Shown piece after piece: positions 8,908 through 17,689 of a DNA stretch of 40,957 bases. This DNA is from Piscirickettsiaceae bacterium (GTDB taxonomy: Bacteria; Pseudomonadota; Gammaproteobacteria; Nitrosococcales; Methylophagaceae). The translations under genes and the position numbers were made by a program. The notes beneath the pieces are model-generated. The model searched no databases, was not told the origin of the DNA, and saw nothing but the letters and a program-made list of their open reading frames with translations. Position 1 is the first letter of the stretch; each line of letters opens with the position of its first letter. The stretch is taken from positions 1 through 40,957 of the forward strand of contig JAIBDZ010000014.1 of the NCBI GenBank assembly GCA_024685975.1, read 5' to 3'.

Positions 8908-10449
8908 CTAGCGCGTTGCGCTGAGATCTTCTGGGAAGTATTTCATTACGCTTTGTACCGGATAAGGCGTCATACCGCCCATCGCACAAAGTGAACCGTC
9001 TACCATGGTTTCACATAAGTCTTCGAGTAATGTCCAGTTTGCATCAGTATTGTCATTATTGCGAATTTTATCAATGACTTCGACGCCACGCGTTGAACCA
9101 ATTCGACACGGTGTGCATTTACCGCATGATTCAACTTTACAAAATTCCATCGAGAAACGGGCTTGTTCACCCATATCGACTGTTTCATCAAACATGACCA
9201 CGCCACCGTGGCCTAATACAGCACCAATTTCAGCGAAGGCCTCATAGTCAATAGCTGTATCCCATTGATCGGCAGGCATATAAGCGCCAAGTGGGCCACC
9301 GACTTGTACCGCTTTAAGTGGTTTTCCGGTTAATGTGCCGCCACCAAAGTCTTCCATTAATTCTCGAAGACTTAAACCAAAAGCAAGCTCAACAAGGCCA
9401 CCTTGTTTGACATTCCCTGCTAATTGCATCGGTAATGTACCGCGTGAGCGACCCATTCCGTAATCAGCGTATGCTTGACCACCTTGATCTAAAATGTAAG
9501 GTACAGCAGCAAATGATAAGACATTGTTAATGACGGTAGGTTGGCCAAATAAACCAATAATCGCAGGAAGCGGTGGTTTGGCTCTTACTAGACCACGTTT
9601 GCCTTCTAAGCTGTCTAATAATGAGGTTTCTTCACCACAGATATACGCACCAGCACCAAGACGGACTTCTAAATCAAAACGTTTGCCAGAGCCTAAGACA
9701 TTATCACCTAAATAACCAGCTTCATAAGCGCGGTCGATGGCAGTTTTCAGTAATTCAAAGGCGACTGGATATTCTGATCTTAAATAGATGTAACCTTGCG
9801 TTGCATGGACAGCAAGACCTGAAATGGTCATGCCCTCAATAAGCATATAAGGATCGCACTCCATTACGAGGCGATCAGCAAAAGTACCTGAATCACCTTC
9901 ATCAGCATTACAAACAATATATTTTTGCTCTGCTTCGGTGTTTAGAACTGTTTGCCATTTGATGCCTGTTGGGAATGCTGCACCACCACGGCCACGTAGG
10001 CCTGAGGTTTGTACTTCATCGACAATCTTTTGGGCTGACATTTCGATGGCTTTTTGTAAGCCTTTAAAACCATCATGAGCAATATAATCGTCTAATGAAA
10101 TAGGATCTGTTATACCTGAACGGGCAAAAGTTAGACGTTGTTGTTTGGCGAGATAAGGATGTTCTTCAACAAGGCCAATACAACTGTCATGCTGTTGGTC
10201 ACCGTTTAGGCAACCAGCAGTGATGAGTTCATCGACTTGTTGTGGTGTGACGGCACTATAGCCAACACGTCCTTGATCTGTCTCGATTTCAACAAGTGGT
10301 TCTAACCAAAGCATGCCACGTGTGCCATTACGTACAATAGTGACATCTAGCTTTTGTTCATCAATGGCTTGCTGGAAGGCGGCTGCAACTTGGTCAGCAC
10401 CTAATGATAGGGCTGTTGTGTCACATGGGATATAGAGATGTTTAGTCAT
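8908..10449 (-). CDS. fdsB: NAD-linked formate dehydrogenase beta (FMN/NAD) subunit
   Basis: NuoF-like diaphorase subunit that takes electrons from FdsA and reduces NAD+ through FMN. A thioredoxin-like N-terminal domain (about residues 1-100) precedes the FMN/NADH domain. Glycine-rich motifs GLRGRGGAAFPTGIKW (150-165) and NADEGDSG (181-188) are clear. The C-terminal [4Fe-4S] ligands are Cys442, 445, 448 (SCGKCTPC) and Cys488. The start has an ideal AAGGAGGT ribosome site, and its ATG overlaps the fdsG stop by one base (TAATG). At 513 residues it has the usual length of FdsB, which is longer than NuoF because of the N-terminal domain. Confidence 0.96.
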   Translation of the reverse strand: MTKHLYIPCDTTALSLGADQVAAAFQQAIDEQKLDVTIVRNGTRGMLWLEPLVEIETDQGRVGYSAVTPQQVDELITAGCLNGDQQHDSCIGLVEEHPYLAKQQRLTFARSGITDPISLDDYIAHDGFKGLQKAIEMSAQKIVDEVQTSGLRGRGGAAFPTGIKWQTVLNTEAEQKYIVCNADEGDSGTFADRLVMECDPYMLIEGMTISGLAVHATQGYIYLRSEYPVAFELLKTAIDRAYEAGYLGDNVLGSGKRFDLEVRLGAGAYICGEETSLLDSLEGKRGLVRAKPPLPAIIGLFGQPTVINNVLSFAAVPYILDQGGQAYADYGMGRSRGTLPMQLAGNVKQGGLVELAFGLSLRELMEDFGGGTLTGKPLKAVQVGGPLGAYMPADQWDTAIDYEAFAEIGAVLGHGGVVMFDETVDMGEQARFSMEFCKVESCGKCTPCRIGSTRGVEVIDKIRNNDNTDANWTLLEDLCETMVDGSLCAMGGMTPYPVQSVMKYFPEDLSATR

Positions 10450-10940
10450 TAACTGACCTCCTTCATATCTTGGCGGTGAGCATCAACGATGTCATCAAAA
10501 CGGTCTGTACTGACGCGTCCATAGATAGTGTCATCAATACGAATTGAAGGGGCTGTTGCACAATTACCTAAACAATAAACAGGTTCAAGCGAAAAGCTTT
10601 GGTCGGAGGTGGTTTGATGATAATCAATGCCTAAAGTGGATTTGGCATGTTGTTCTAAACTCCGACATCCCATGGCTTGGCAGGCTTCTGCACGGCATAC
10701 TTCAATAGTATGTTGGCCAGGGGGAGTCGTTCTAAAGTGATGATAGAAACTGATCACACCATGCACTTCTGCACGAGTTTGAATTAGTGACTCTGCAATT
10801 TGTGTGACAGCCGTTTCAGGAATGTAACCAATTTCATCTTGAATTGCATGAAGAACAGGCAACATCGCACCGGGCTTGTGCTTTAAGCTGTCAATTATTT
10901 TTTGAATAGACTCTTCGGTCCACTCTTTACCGACATTCAT
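10449..10940 (-). CDS. fdsG: NAD-linked formate dehydrogenase gamma subunit
   Basis: NuoE-like [2Fe-2S] subunit that forms the diaphorase module with FdsB. The thioredoxin-fold cluster ligands are Cys82, Cys87, Cys123 and Cys127, within CRAEACQAMG and CLGNCATAPSIRI. The 163 residues match the family length. It is the first gene of the operon. GGAGA lies about 8 bases before the ATG, and a 28-base perfect palindrome begins 16 bases upstream of the start. No regulatory gene (for example the LysR-type fdsR often found divergent to fdsG) adjoins it here; an efflux operon occupies that place instead. Confidence 0.95.
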   Translation of the reverse strand: MNVGKEWTEESIQKIIDSLKHKPGAMLPVLHAIQDEIGYIPETAVTQIAESLIQTRAEVHGVISFYHHFRTTPPGQHTIEVCRAEACQAMGCRSLEQHAKSTLGIDYHQTTSDQSFSLEPVYCLGNCATAPSIRIDDTIYGRVSTDRFDDIVDAHRQDMKEVS

Positions 10941-10956
10941 GGTAGTTTCTCCGTAT

Positions 10957-10984
10957 TTAAATATGCAATAGGTTGCATATTTAA
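10957..10984. promoter_or_regulatory. Perfect 28-base palindrome: likely fds operator 1
   Basis: TTAAATATGCAA, spacer TAGG, TTGCATATTTAA: a perfect 12-4-12 dyad whose near edge lies 16 bases before the fdsG ATG. It overlaps the best candidate -10 and start of the fds promoter, a position typical of a dimeric repressor site. Its core AAATATG-N10-CATATTT recurs exactly at 11036-11059. The binding protein is unknown. Confidence 0.75.
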
Positions 10985-11008
10985 TTAATTTATTACTATC
11001 TTTAACAA
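10979..11008 (-). promoter_or_regulatory. Candidate fds promoter
   Basis: On the minus strand TTGTTA (11008-11003) is followed after 18 bases by TTAAAT (10984-10979), four of six matches each to the sigma-70 boxes. It is the only reasonable pair between the two palindromes. The assignment is weak and rests partly on position. Confidence 0.3.
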
Positions 11009-11035
11009 GACCTTACCATAGGCGTATTTGTATAA

Positions 11036-11059
11036 AAATATGTTTTCTAGAACATATTT
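11036..11059. promoter_or_regulatory. Second palindrome with the same half-sites: likely fds operator 2
   Basis: AAATATGTT, centre TTCTAG, AACATATTT: a perfect 9-6-9 dyad. Its outer half-sites AAATATG and CATATTT and their N10 spacing are identical to those in the 10957-10984 palindrome, while the inner bases differ, as expected for two sites of one dimeric protein. The centres lie 77 bp apart, about seven helical turns, so looping or cooperative binding is possible. It sits upstream of the candidate fds -35 box. Confidence 0.65.
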
Positions 11060-11183
11060 AAAAATTGAGACAACAGTCCAATTTTCATTACTCTATGACT
11101 CTTTATCATAGTATAGAGTTTCATTTTTGGATATAAGTAGAAGCCTCGATATAACTAAAATTTCTATCGTTATTCTATTGTAC

Positions 11184-11202
11184 GCCTAATCCAGGCTTTT
11201 TT
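11184..11202 (+). terminator. Small terminator-like hairpin with T6 upstream of efflux operon
   Basis: GCCT-AATCC-AGGC is followed directly by TTTTTT. The stem has only 4 bp, but AGGCTT (11193-11198) can instead pair with AAGCCT at 11141-11146, giving two exclusive structures. No annotated plus-strand gene ends here, so it either insulates the efflux promoter or ends a short leader or small RNA. Confidence 0.4.
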
Positions 11203-11236
11203 CTTATTTTGTAACTACTTAGTCGGTCAAAAAAAG

Positions 11237-11271
11237 TGTTAACCGCTTGTTAACCTAGTTTTCCTTATGCT
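11237..11271 (+). promoter_or_regulatory. Phased direct repeat TGTTAACC x2 and -10: likely response-regulator site of efflux promoter
   Basis: Two exact TGTTAACC copies (11237-11244 and 11248-11255) are spaced 11 bp start to start, the phasing used by OmpR/PhoB-type regulators binding head-to-tail. They overlap where a -35 box would sit relative to TATGCT (11266-11271), which lacks a good -35 partner; that fits an activator-dependent promoter. The operon it precedes encodes such a regulator at 17018. The link is inferred. Confidence 0.5.
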
Positions 11272-11300
11272 TGTTGTCACAATAGAAAGAGATATTGTTC

Positions 11301-12677
11301 ATGAATATAAAAAGTGTGTTTGCAAAAAGTTGTTTAATGACTTTATGTTTGACCATCGGAGGGTGTGGTTATGTTCCCGCGCGTTCGGAACTAGCTAAAA
11401 CAAATTATGATGCTGTTATTGAGCAAGATATTGCCTCGATACATCTTTGGGCTGAAGAGGGCTCAACGTCAAATACAGATCTGACCACGTTAATTCAAAG
11501 TCCTATATTAGATAGGTTAGTGACGCGTGCCTTAGTCCATAATCCTGATTTACAGCGAAGTTGGTTGAATCTACAACGATATAGGCAAGAACTTGTTCGC
11601 GCCCAATCAACCCAACGTCCGCAAGTCAATGCAGGGTTTGATGCTAGCCGTGAAGAAGATAATGGGACGAGTTACAACGGTGATATTACGATTGGTTGGC
11701 AAATGGATTTGTGGGGAAAGCTCGCTAATACCGTGCAAGCGGCTGAATATGATGTGACTGAACAAGCGCTGCTTTACCAACAAGTTCAAGATACCTTAGT
11801 TGCGGAGGTGAGCCGATCTTGGTTGGCATTAATTTCTCAACAACATGAAATAAATATCGAACAGGAAAGGCTGGCAACATTAGAGAAAAATGCTCAGTTT
11901 ATCGAGCAACGCTATCGTAATGGTCTCGGCAGCTTAGAAGATAGAGACGAAGCGAGTAGTGCGGTGGCATCGTCTAAAGCAAGCTTGGTTGCTTTACAAC
12001 AAGATTATCGTAATCAACAACGTCAACTGCAAATTTTATTAGGCGATCTCTCTTTTGCTGAGATTGATATTGCGGCGGATTATCCCGATGTGGCATTAAG
12101 TGCATTAGATTTACCTGAATATGTGCTTGCTCGTAGGCCTGATCTGCAAGCGGCTTATCAAGCGATTAAAGCGGCACAATCACGCACCGATGTTGCTTAT
12201 CAGGATTTATTGCCCGACTTAGACTTAACTGCGAGTTTAAGTCAGCTGAGTGATACCCCACAAGCATGGTTGCTTGGGTCACCGGCTTGGGCGTTATTGG
12301 GAGAACTAACCGCACCTATCTTTAATGGTGGTGAATTACGGGCCTCAATTTCACAAGCTGAATTAGACACGGCGATGAGCTATCAAACATATCGAGAAAC
12401 ATTATTGGCGGCGGCTAAAGAAGTTGATGATGCCATTGATGCTGAAACCAGTTTACGTGAACGTCAACAATATATAGAGACCGCATTAGCACATAAGCTG
12501 AATACCTTGACCTTATATCAGCAATATTATCGAGAAGGCTTGGTATCTATATTGGATCTATTGGCAGTGCAACAGGCAAGTTATGACTTGCGTTCACAAA
12601 ATAACATTTTAATTTATCAACAATTAATGAACCGTATTGATTTAGGACTGGCAATGGGTCTTGGAGTAAATAAATGA
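11301..12677 (+). CDS. RND efflux outer-membrane lipoprotein (OprM/NodT type)
   Basis: Outer-membrane channel of a tripartite efflux pump. ATG 11301 gives a signal sequence with lipobox IGGC and lipidated Cys22; the TTG six bases upstream is rejected. Two repeated outer-membrane efflux domains follow, rich in long helices (for example LVAEVSRSWLALISQQHEINIEQERLATLEKN), with the family-typical ALVHNPDL, LARRPDLQAAYQAI and PIFNGGELRA blocks. The 458-residue length is normal. It is the first gene of a five-gene operon, its stop overlapping the adaptor start by four bases (ATGA), and it is preceded by a phased regulatory repeat. Substrate is not deducible. Confidence 0.92.
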   Translation: MNIKSVFAKSCLMTLCLTIGGCGYVPARSELAKTNYDAVIEQDIASIHLWAEEGSTSNTDLTTLIQSPILDRLVTRALVHNPDLQRSWLNLQRYRQELVRAQSTQRPQVNAGFDASREEDNGTSYNGDITIGWQMDLWGKLANTVQAAEYDVTEQALLYQQVQDTLVAEVSRSWLALISQQHEINIEQERLATLEKNAQFIEQRYRNGLGSLEDRDEASSAVASSKASLVALQQDYRNQQRQLQILLGDLSFAEIDIAADYPDVALSALDLPEYVLARRPDLQAAYQAIKAAQSRTDVAYQDLLPDLDLTASLSQLSDTPQAWLLGSPAWALLGELTAPIFNGGELRASISQAELDTAMSYQTYRETLLAAAKEVDDAIDAETSLRERQQYIETALAHKLNTLTLYQQYYREGLVSILDLLAVQQASYDLRSQNNILIYQQLMNRIDLGLAMGLGVNK

Positions 12678-13891
12678 CGTCGTACAAAATAAAGATAGTA
12701 GGGTTAATTCTGGCCGTTGGCATATTAATTGTGACGGCGATTGCTGTACAGCAACAAGTGTCTGCCAATGGGGCACCGCCGGAACATCAAGGGCAAGAGC
12801 AAGGGGAACCTGCGGCTAAGCCTGCAATGTCACCCAGAGCCATGCCTCCTCAGTTGTTGCCAGAAGTGTCTGTTGTTTGGCAGCAGCCAGCAGAATATCA
12901 AGCACAAGTGCAGGCATACGGTTCCATTGAACCCCATTTTGAAGTTGACTTGACGGCCCAAATTGAAGGACAAATTGAAACGGTTTCACCTCAATTTGAT
13001 AGTGGCTACCATGTGCGTGCCGGTGATGAATTAGTCACATTAGAAGACAGTGAGTATGTCGCGGCATTAGCGGAAGCAAAACAAAACCTAGCCGAAGCAC
13101 ATGTCGCCTTATTGGAAGAGGAGCGTCAGGGAAAGCAAGCTTTATTAGAATGGCAACATTCTGGGTTAGAAGGAGAACCTGATTCTGAACTGGTCTTAAG
13201 AAAACCACAGTTACAAGCAGCCCAGAGCCGCTATGAACAGGCACAATCGGCAGTTAAATATGCGCAAAGAAACCTAGATTACACCCATGTTAAAGCGCCT
13301 TTTGATGGCATTGTCATTACGCGTGATGTGGCGCTAGGTGGTTATGTGCAAAAAGGTTCTGCGATAGCGACATTACACAGTACGGATCGAGCTGAAATTA
13401 GCCTTGCTTTATCAGAAAATGATTGGCAGAGCTTACCTGATATGACGATGTTACAAGGACAACGTTGGCCGGTGACATTGAGTCACGTCGAAAGTCAGCA
13501 AACATGGCAAGCTTATGTTCTACGCGCAGAACAACACTTAACCGATGAAACACGTCAACGTCGTCTTATCGTGGCAGTGGATAACCCTTTCGAACAGACA
13601 CCCGCTTTGTATACCGGAACATTTGTTAGCGCCCAATTACTGGGTCAACAACGCAGTAACTTGTGGCAATTGCCGAGTACCGCTTTAAGTCCTCGTGGTG
13701 AAATTTGGTATGTGGATGAGGATAGTTTGTTAGCCAAATTTAGTGCGACGCCTGTTTTTAGTCGAGATAACAATATCTTTGTTTATGTGCCGGATGCGCT
13801 GCAAGATAAACGCACAGCAGTATTAGCTAAACCTTTAAATAGTTATTTAACGGGTATGAAAGTGAAAATAATGGAGTTAGACCGTGAGTAA
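12674..13891 (+). CDS. RND efflux periplasmic adaptor (HlyD/MFP family)
   Basis: Membrane-fusion protein joining the RND permease to the outer-membrane channel. An N-terminal membrane anchor (residues about 6-26) is followed by a Pro/Gly/Glu-rich linker to about residue 60. A split barrel-sandwich (lipoyl-like) domain comes next: IEGQIETVSPQFDSGYHVRAGD and VKAPFDGIVITRDVALGGYV flank a short alpha-helical hairpin (about 120-200). Beta-barrel and membrane-proximal domains complete the 405 residues. It overlaps its neighbours by 4 and 8 bases. The short hairpin and acidic linker are variable features in the family. It has no lipobox, unlike AcrA. Confidence 0.92.
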   Translation: MTSYKIKIVGLILAVGILIVTAIAVQQQVSANGAPPEHQGQEQGEPAAKPAMSPRAMPPQLLPEVSVVWQQPAEYQAQVQAYGSIEPHFEVDLTAQIEGQIETVSPQFDSGYHVRAGDELVTLEDSEYVAALAEAKQNLAEAHVALLEEERQGKQALLEWQHSGLEGEPDSELVLRKPQLQAAQSRYEQAQSAVKYAQRNLDYTHVKAPFDGIVITRDVALGGYVQKGSAIATLHSTDRAEISLALSENDWQSLPDMTMLQGQRWPVTLSHVESQQTWQAYVLRAEQHLTDETRQRRLIVAVDNPFEQTPALYTGTFVSAQLLGQQRSNLWQLPSTALSPRGEIWYVDEDSLLAKFSATPVFSRDNNIFVYVPDALQDKRTAVLAKPLNSYLTGMKVKIMELDRE

Positions 13892-16800
13892 TGTTAAAGG
13901 TGGATTGATAGGCTGGTTTGCGGCAAACCCTGTCGCGGCAAATTTATTGATGATCTTAGTGATCTTATTGGGTGTGATGCAATCAACTGAGCTTCGTAAA
14001 GAAGCTTTTCCGAGCATAGAACCCGATAGCATTAATATTTCAATTTCTTATGACAGCGGTTCTGCCAGCCAATCTGAAGAAGGGCTGGCCATTAAGATTG
14101 AAGAGCAGTTGCAAGATGTGACGGGGATCGACACGATCACCAGCGTCTCTACGGGTTCTGGCGCATCGATTACGGTCGAAAAACAAAGTGATTATGACTT
14201 AGACCTTTTATTAAGTGATGTGAAAACCAAAATTGATGCGATTTCAACGTTTCCTACTGACGCTAAAGAGCCGGTGATAGAACGAGCGACGAGAGAAGAG
14301 CATGCGATTTGGTTACAGTTGTATGGGGATGCGGATAGGCACACATTACAAAGTCTAGCGGATCGCTTGAAAAAAGATTTATTGGCCAAAGGGGATATTA
14401 ATCGAGTCACTATTTCAGGATGGCTCGATCCGATGATGGCGATTGAAATCGATGAAGGTCGTCTGCAAGCCTATGGTTTGTCATTGTCAGATGTGGAAAC
14501 GGTCATTAATGCCAACTCGTCAGACACGATGACAGCGGTGATGAAAAATGCATCTGTTTATGTACAGTTGAAAGCGTCTGAGCAAGCGTATTTAAAACAA
14601 GATTTTGCTGATATTCCATTAAAAATGACCCAATCAGGTCAATTATTGCGTTTAGGGGATGTTGCTGAAATCAAAGATAGCTTTGATGACCAAACCGCAA
14701 CATTATCACGTTTTCAAGGACAAGATAGTCTTGCGGTCCAAGTCATTACAGCAGGTAAAGGAGATATCACGAAAACAGCCGAAGACGCGATAGATGTCAT
14801 GAATGAATGGCAACAATCAGGTGTATTACCTCACGGGGTGCAACTGATGAGCTGGAGTGATCGTAGTAATGATATTAAGAGCCGGTTGTCATTATTAGAA
14901 AAAAATGCGTTTACGGGCATTGTGTTGGTCTTTATTTTATTGGCTTTGTTTTTGAATTTAACCGTCGCTTTTTGGGTGGCGGCAGGTTTACCGTTTATTT
15001 TCTTCGGTACCTTATTTCTAATGGGGGATATGTTCTTCGGCCTGACCTTAAATGAATTTACGACGTTTGGGTTTATTTTAGCGTTGGGTATTGTGGTTGA
15101 TGATGCTGTCGTCGTGGGGGAGTCGGTTTATCAAGAGCGAGAAAAACATGGTGATACCTTGGTGAATACGATTAAGGGAACATTGAATGTTGCTGTGCCT
15201 ACCTTATTCGGTGTGTTAACCACCGTTGCTGCTTTCGCGGCGATATCGAATGTGGAAGGACGGTTAGGTGAGATTTACTCGCAGTTCGCGGCGGTTATCA
15301 GCGTGTGTTTACTGTTGTCGGTTGTGGAGTCAAAGTTAATTTTACCGAGCCATTTAGCTCACTTGAAAACCCAACGTCGTATCAATCCCTTTTTTGTGGC
15401 GCGTGGCTGGCAGTTTTTGCAAGGCAGTGTCAGCAACGGTATGAATTGGTTTAATTACAAAGTGTATTCGCGGGTGATTGATTTTGCATTAAAGCAACGT
15501 TATGCCATGACTGTATTGTTTCTCGCTTTATTATTGTTTGTGATGGCGATGCCTTTTTCAGGCATGGTTCGTTTTAGCTTTTTCCCGCCTATTCCAGGGG
15601 AAACGGTTAAAGCTTCTGTTGTGATGCAAAATGACGCTAGCTTTGGGCAAACGCATCGTAATTTGTTAGTGATAGAGCAGTTGGCTTATGAAACTGATAA
15701 AGCATTACGCCATTATGAGGAAGGAGATGATGCTATTGCGCATATTCAAATCATGTCGACCAGTGATCATAATGGTTCTGTCACGGTGGAATTAAAACCG
15801 GGTTCGCCCTATAACCTTGATGATTTTACTCGAGTATGGCAGCAACAAATTGGTTCATTAGAAGGGGCAAGAACGATTAATGTAAGAAGCCGTCGCGCTC
15901 CATTAGATGATTTTAGAATTGAGCTGCGGGCGAATGATGATGAGATGTTGGGCTTGGCAGGGAATGATGTTTATCAAGCTTTACAACGTTATCCTGCGGT
16001 GAGTGGGATTGAAGATAACTTAGAACCTGGCCAGCCTCAATTGCACTTGCGTCTAAACCAGCAAGGCCGTGCAATGGGGATGACAACAAATGAGTTAGCT
16101 ATCCAAGTATTACAAGCGTTTAGTGGGCAGGTGGTACAGCGTTATCAACGTGATAGTGATGAGATTGAAGTTAAAGTACGTTATCCCGATGCACAGCGTG
16201 AGCAAATTGCCGATGTGATCAATGCTAAAGTGCGTACTCCCGATGGCATGATTGTGCCAGTCTCGACGGTTGCAACTGTGACAACAGGTTATACGCGAGA
16301 TAGTATTACGCGTATTGATAATAAGCGTGCAGTGTATCTGACGGCGAATGTCGATAAAGATGTGATGTCGAGCAATGAACTGGTCAGTGAGTTGCAAACA
16401 ACGCTAGTTGATAGGTTAGAAAATAACCATCCCGGATTAGATGTTCACTTTGCTGGTGAAGCCGAAGAACAAGCTGAAACGCAATCGTCAATGATTAAGC
16501 TTTTAATTGTGGCGTTGTTGGTCATCTATATTTTATTGGCGGTGCCATTAAAATCGTATATTCAACCTGTTTTGATCATGACTGCGATTCCATTTGGTGT
16601 TGTGGGTGCGATTCTCGGTCATTGGATCAATGATTTATCATTAGGCATATTATCGTTTCATGGCATTATTGCGCTCACTGGTGTCGTGGTAAATGATAGT
16701 TTGTTATTGGTGGCAAGGTTTAATGAAATTAAACGAACGGCATCCTCTATTCGAGCGGCGATCCATGAAACGTGTCAAAGTCGTCTACGGGCGGTATTAA

Positions 16801-17021
16801 TTACTTCCTTTACGACATTTGCGGGCTTAGTGCCATTATTAGGCGAAACCTCACATCAAGCCCAGTTTTTGATTCCGGCTGCGGTGTCTTTAGGGTATGG
16901 CATTATGTTTGCCACCGTGATCACATTGATTTTGATTCCGTGTTTATTGATGATTCAAATCGATGTGGCAACGTTATTAAGTAAAGGCAAAAGACGCTTA
17001 TCAAGTGGAGCGATAGAATGA
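13884..17021 (+). CDS. RND-family efflux permease (AcrB/MmpL superfamily, HAE-like)
   Basis: Inner-membrane proton-driven pump subunit of 1045 residues. It has the usual twofold plan: one N-terminal membrane helix, a large periplasmic loop, helices 2-6, helix 7, a second loop and helices 8-12. The proton-relay pair Asp406-Asp407 lies in GIVVDDAVVVGE, the same place as Asp407/Asp408 of AcrB. The start is GTG 13884, with GGAG about 7 bases upstream; it overlaps the adaptor stop by 8 bases. Its divergence from AcrB in the N-terminal loop (KEAFPSIEPDSINISISYDSGSASQSEEG) suggests a less-studied subgroup. Drugs, bile-like compounds or solvents are possible substrates, but none can be named. Confidence 0.94.
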   Translation: MSNVKGGLIGWFAANPVAANLLMILVILLGVMQSTELRKEAFPSIEPDSINISISYDSGSASQSEEGLAIKIEEQLQDVTGIDTITSVSTGSGASITVEKQSDYDLDLLLSDVKTKIDAISTFPTDAKEPVIERATREEHAIWLQLYGDADRHTLQSLADRLKKDLLAKGDINRVTISGWLDPMMAIEIDEGRLQAYGLSLSDVETVINANSSDTMTAVMKNASVYVQLKASEQAYLKQDFADIPLKMTQSGQLLRLGDVAEIKDSFDDQTATLSRFQGQDSLAVQVITAGKGDITKTAEDAIDVMNEWQQSGVLPHGVQLMSWSDRSNDIKSRLSLLEKNAFTGIVLVFILLALFLNLTVAFWVAAGLPFIFFGTLFLMGDMFFGLTLNEFTTFGFILALGIVVDDAVVVGESVYQEREKHGDTLVNTIKGTLNVAVPTLFGVLTTVAAFAAISNVEGRLGEIYSQFAAVISVCLLLSVVESKLILPSHLAHLKTQRRINPFFVARGWQFLQGSVSNGMNWFNYKVYSRVIDFALKQRYAMTVLFLALLLFVMAMPFSGMVRFSFFPPIPGETVKASVVMQNDASFGQTHRNLLVIEQLAYETDKALRHYEEGDDAIAHIQIMSTSDHNGSVTVELKPGSPYNLDDFTRVWQQQIGSLEGARTINVRSRRAPLDDFRIELRANDDEMLGLAGNDVYQALQRYPAVSGIEDNLEPGQPQLHLRLNQQGRAMGMTTNELAIQVLQAFSGQVVQRYQRDSDEIEVKVRYPDAQREQIADVINAKVRTPDGMIVPVSTVATVTTGYTRDSITRIDNKRAVYLTANVDKDVMSSNELVSELQTTLVDRLENNHPGLDVHFAGEAEEQAETQSSMIKLLIVALLVIYILLAVPLKSYIQPVLIMTAIPFGVVGAILGHWINDLSLGILSFHGIIALTGVVVNDSLLLVARFNEIKRTASSIRAAIHETCQSRLRAVLITSFTTFAGLVPLLGETSHQAQFLIPAAVSLGYGIMFATVITLILIPCLLMIQIDVATLLSKGKRRLSSGAIE

Positions 17022-17689
17022 AGAGGCAGGTATTATTAATCGAAGACGATTTGGATCTGGCTCAAACCGTTGTTGATTTTTTGGCACTAGAGTCGATTGA
17101 ATGTGACCATGCTAGTAATGGCGTGGCTGGTTTGGTTTTATTGGAGCAGACACAATATGATGTCTTATTGCTAGATCTTAATTTGCCTCGAATGGGCGGG
17201 TTGTCGGTGTGTAAGCAGTTACGCGATACAGGTGTTGATATGCCTATATTAATGCTAACCGCGAGGGACCAATTATTAGATAAGGTGGCTGGGTTTGAAG
17301 CCGGTACAGATGACTATTTGGTTAAACCTTTTGAACTCGACGAGTTGGTATTGAGGATCCATGCTTTAGCAAAACGCCGCAGTGGCCAAGCCCAAGTGAT
17401 ACGGTTTGCCGATCTTGAAATGAATTTAACAACCCATAGCGTGACTCGGCAAGGGGTGGCGATAAAAGTAACGCCGATAGGGTGGCGTTTATTGGAGCAG
17501 TTATTACGTGCTGCGCCGAGTATCATGACGAAGGAAAAATTAGAGCAAAATGTTTGGGGTGATGATATTCCGGATAGTAATGCATTAAAAGTCCACTTGT
17601 TTCATCTGCGAGAAGCGGTGGACGCTCCTTTTGAAAAAGCCTTAATTCATACCTTGCCAAACAGAGGAATAGGTCTTAAAGATGATTAA
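17018..17689 (+). CDS. OmpR/PhoB-family response regulator
   Basis: DNA-binding response regulator of a two-component system. The receiver domain (1-118) has the acidic pocket Glu9-Asp10-Asp11, phospho-acceptor Asp53 (LLLDLNLP), Thr81 and Lys103. A winged-helix DNA-binding domain follows (about 128-223). The start overlaps the permease stop by four bases (ATGA), so it is translated from the efflux operon mRNA. It most likely activates its own operon through the 11-bp-phased repeat at 11237-11255; OmpR-type regulators bind such repeats, but this pairing is inference. Confidence 0.94.
   Translation: MKRQVLLIEDDLDLAQTVVDFLALESIECDHASNGVAGLVLLEQTQYDVLLLDLNLPRMGGLSVCKQLRDTGVDMPILMLTARDQLLDKVAGFEAGTDDYLVKPFELDELVLRIHALAKRRSGQAQVIRFADLEMNLTTHSVTRQGVAIKVTPIGWRLLEQLLRAAPSIMTKEKLEQNVWGDDIPDSNALKVHLFHLREAVDAPFEKALIHTLPNRGIGLKDD

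Larger units (their letters stand above)
10941..11300. other. 360-base divergent intergenic control region (fds / efflux operon)
   Basis: No convincing gene. Reading left to right it holds: a perfect 12-4-12 palindrome (10957-10984); a weak minus-strand promoter for fds; a 9-6-9 palindrome with the same half-sites (11036-11059); overlapping inverted repeats ACTCTAT/ATAGAGT (11090-11119) and CTATGA/TCATAG (11093-11111); a GCCT/AGGC hairpin followed by six T (11184-11202); and a phased direct repeat with a -10-like element ahead of the efflux operon. The only small frame of note (23 codons from 11040) lacks a ribosome site. Confidence 0.8.

Noticed and set aside
11040-11111. 23-codon frame starting ATG at 11040 in the fds/efflux intergenic region
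   Set aside because: No ribosome site, start lies inside the second palindrome, and composition is that of AT-rich noncoding DNA.
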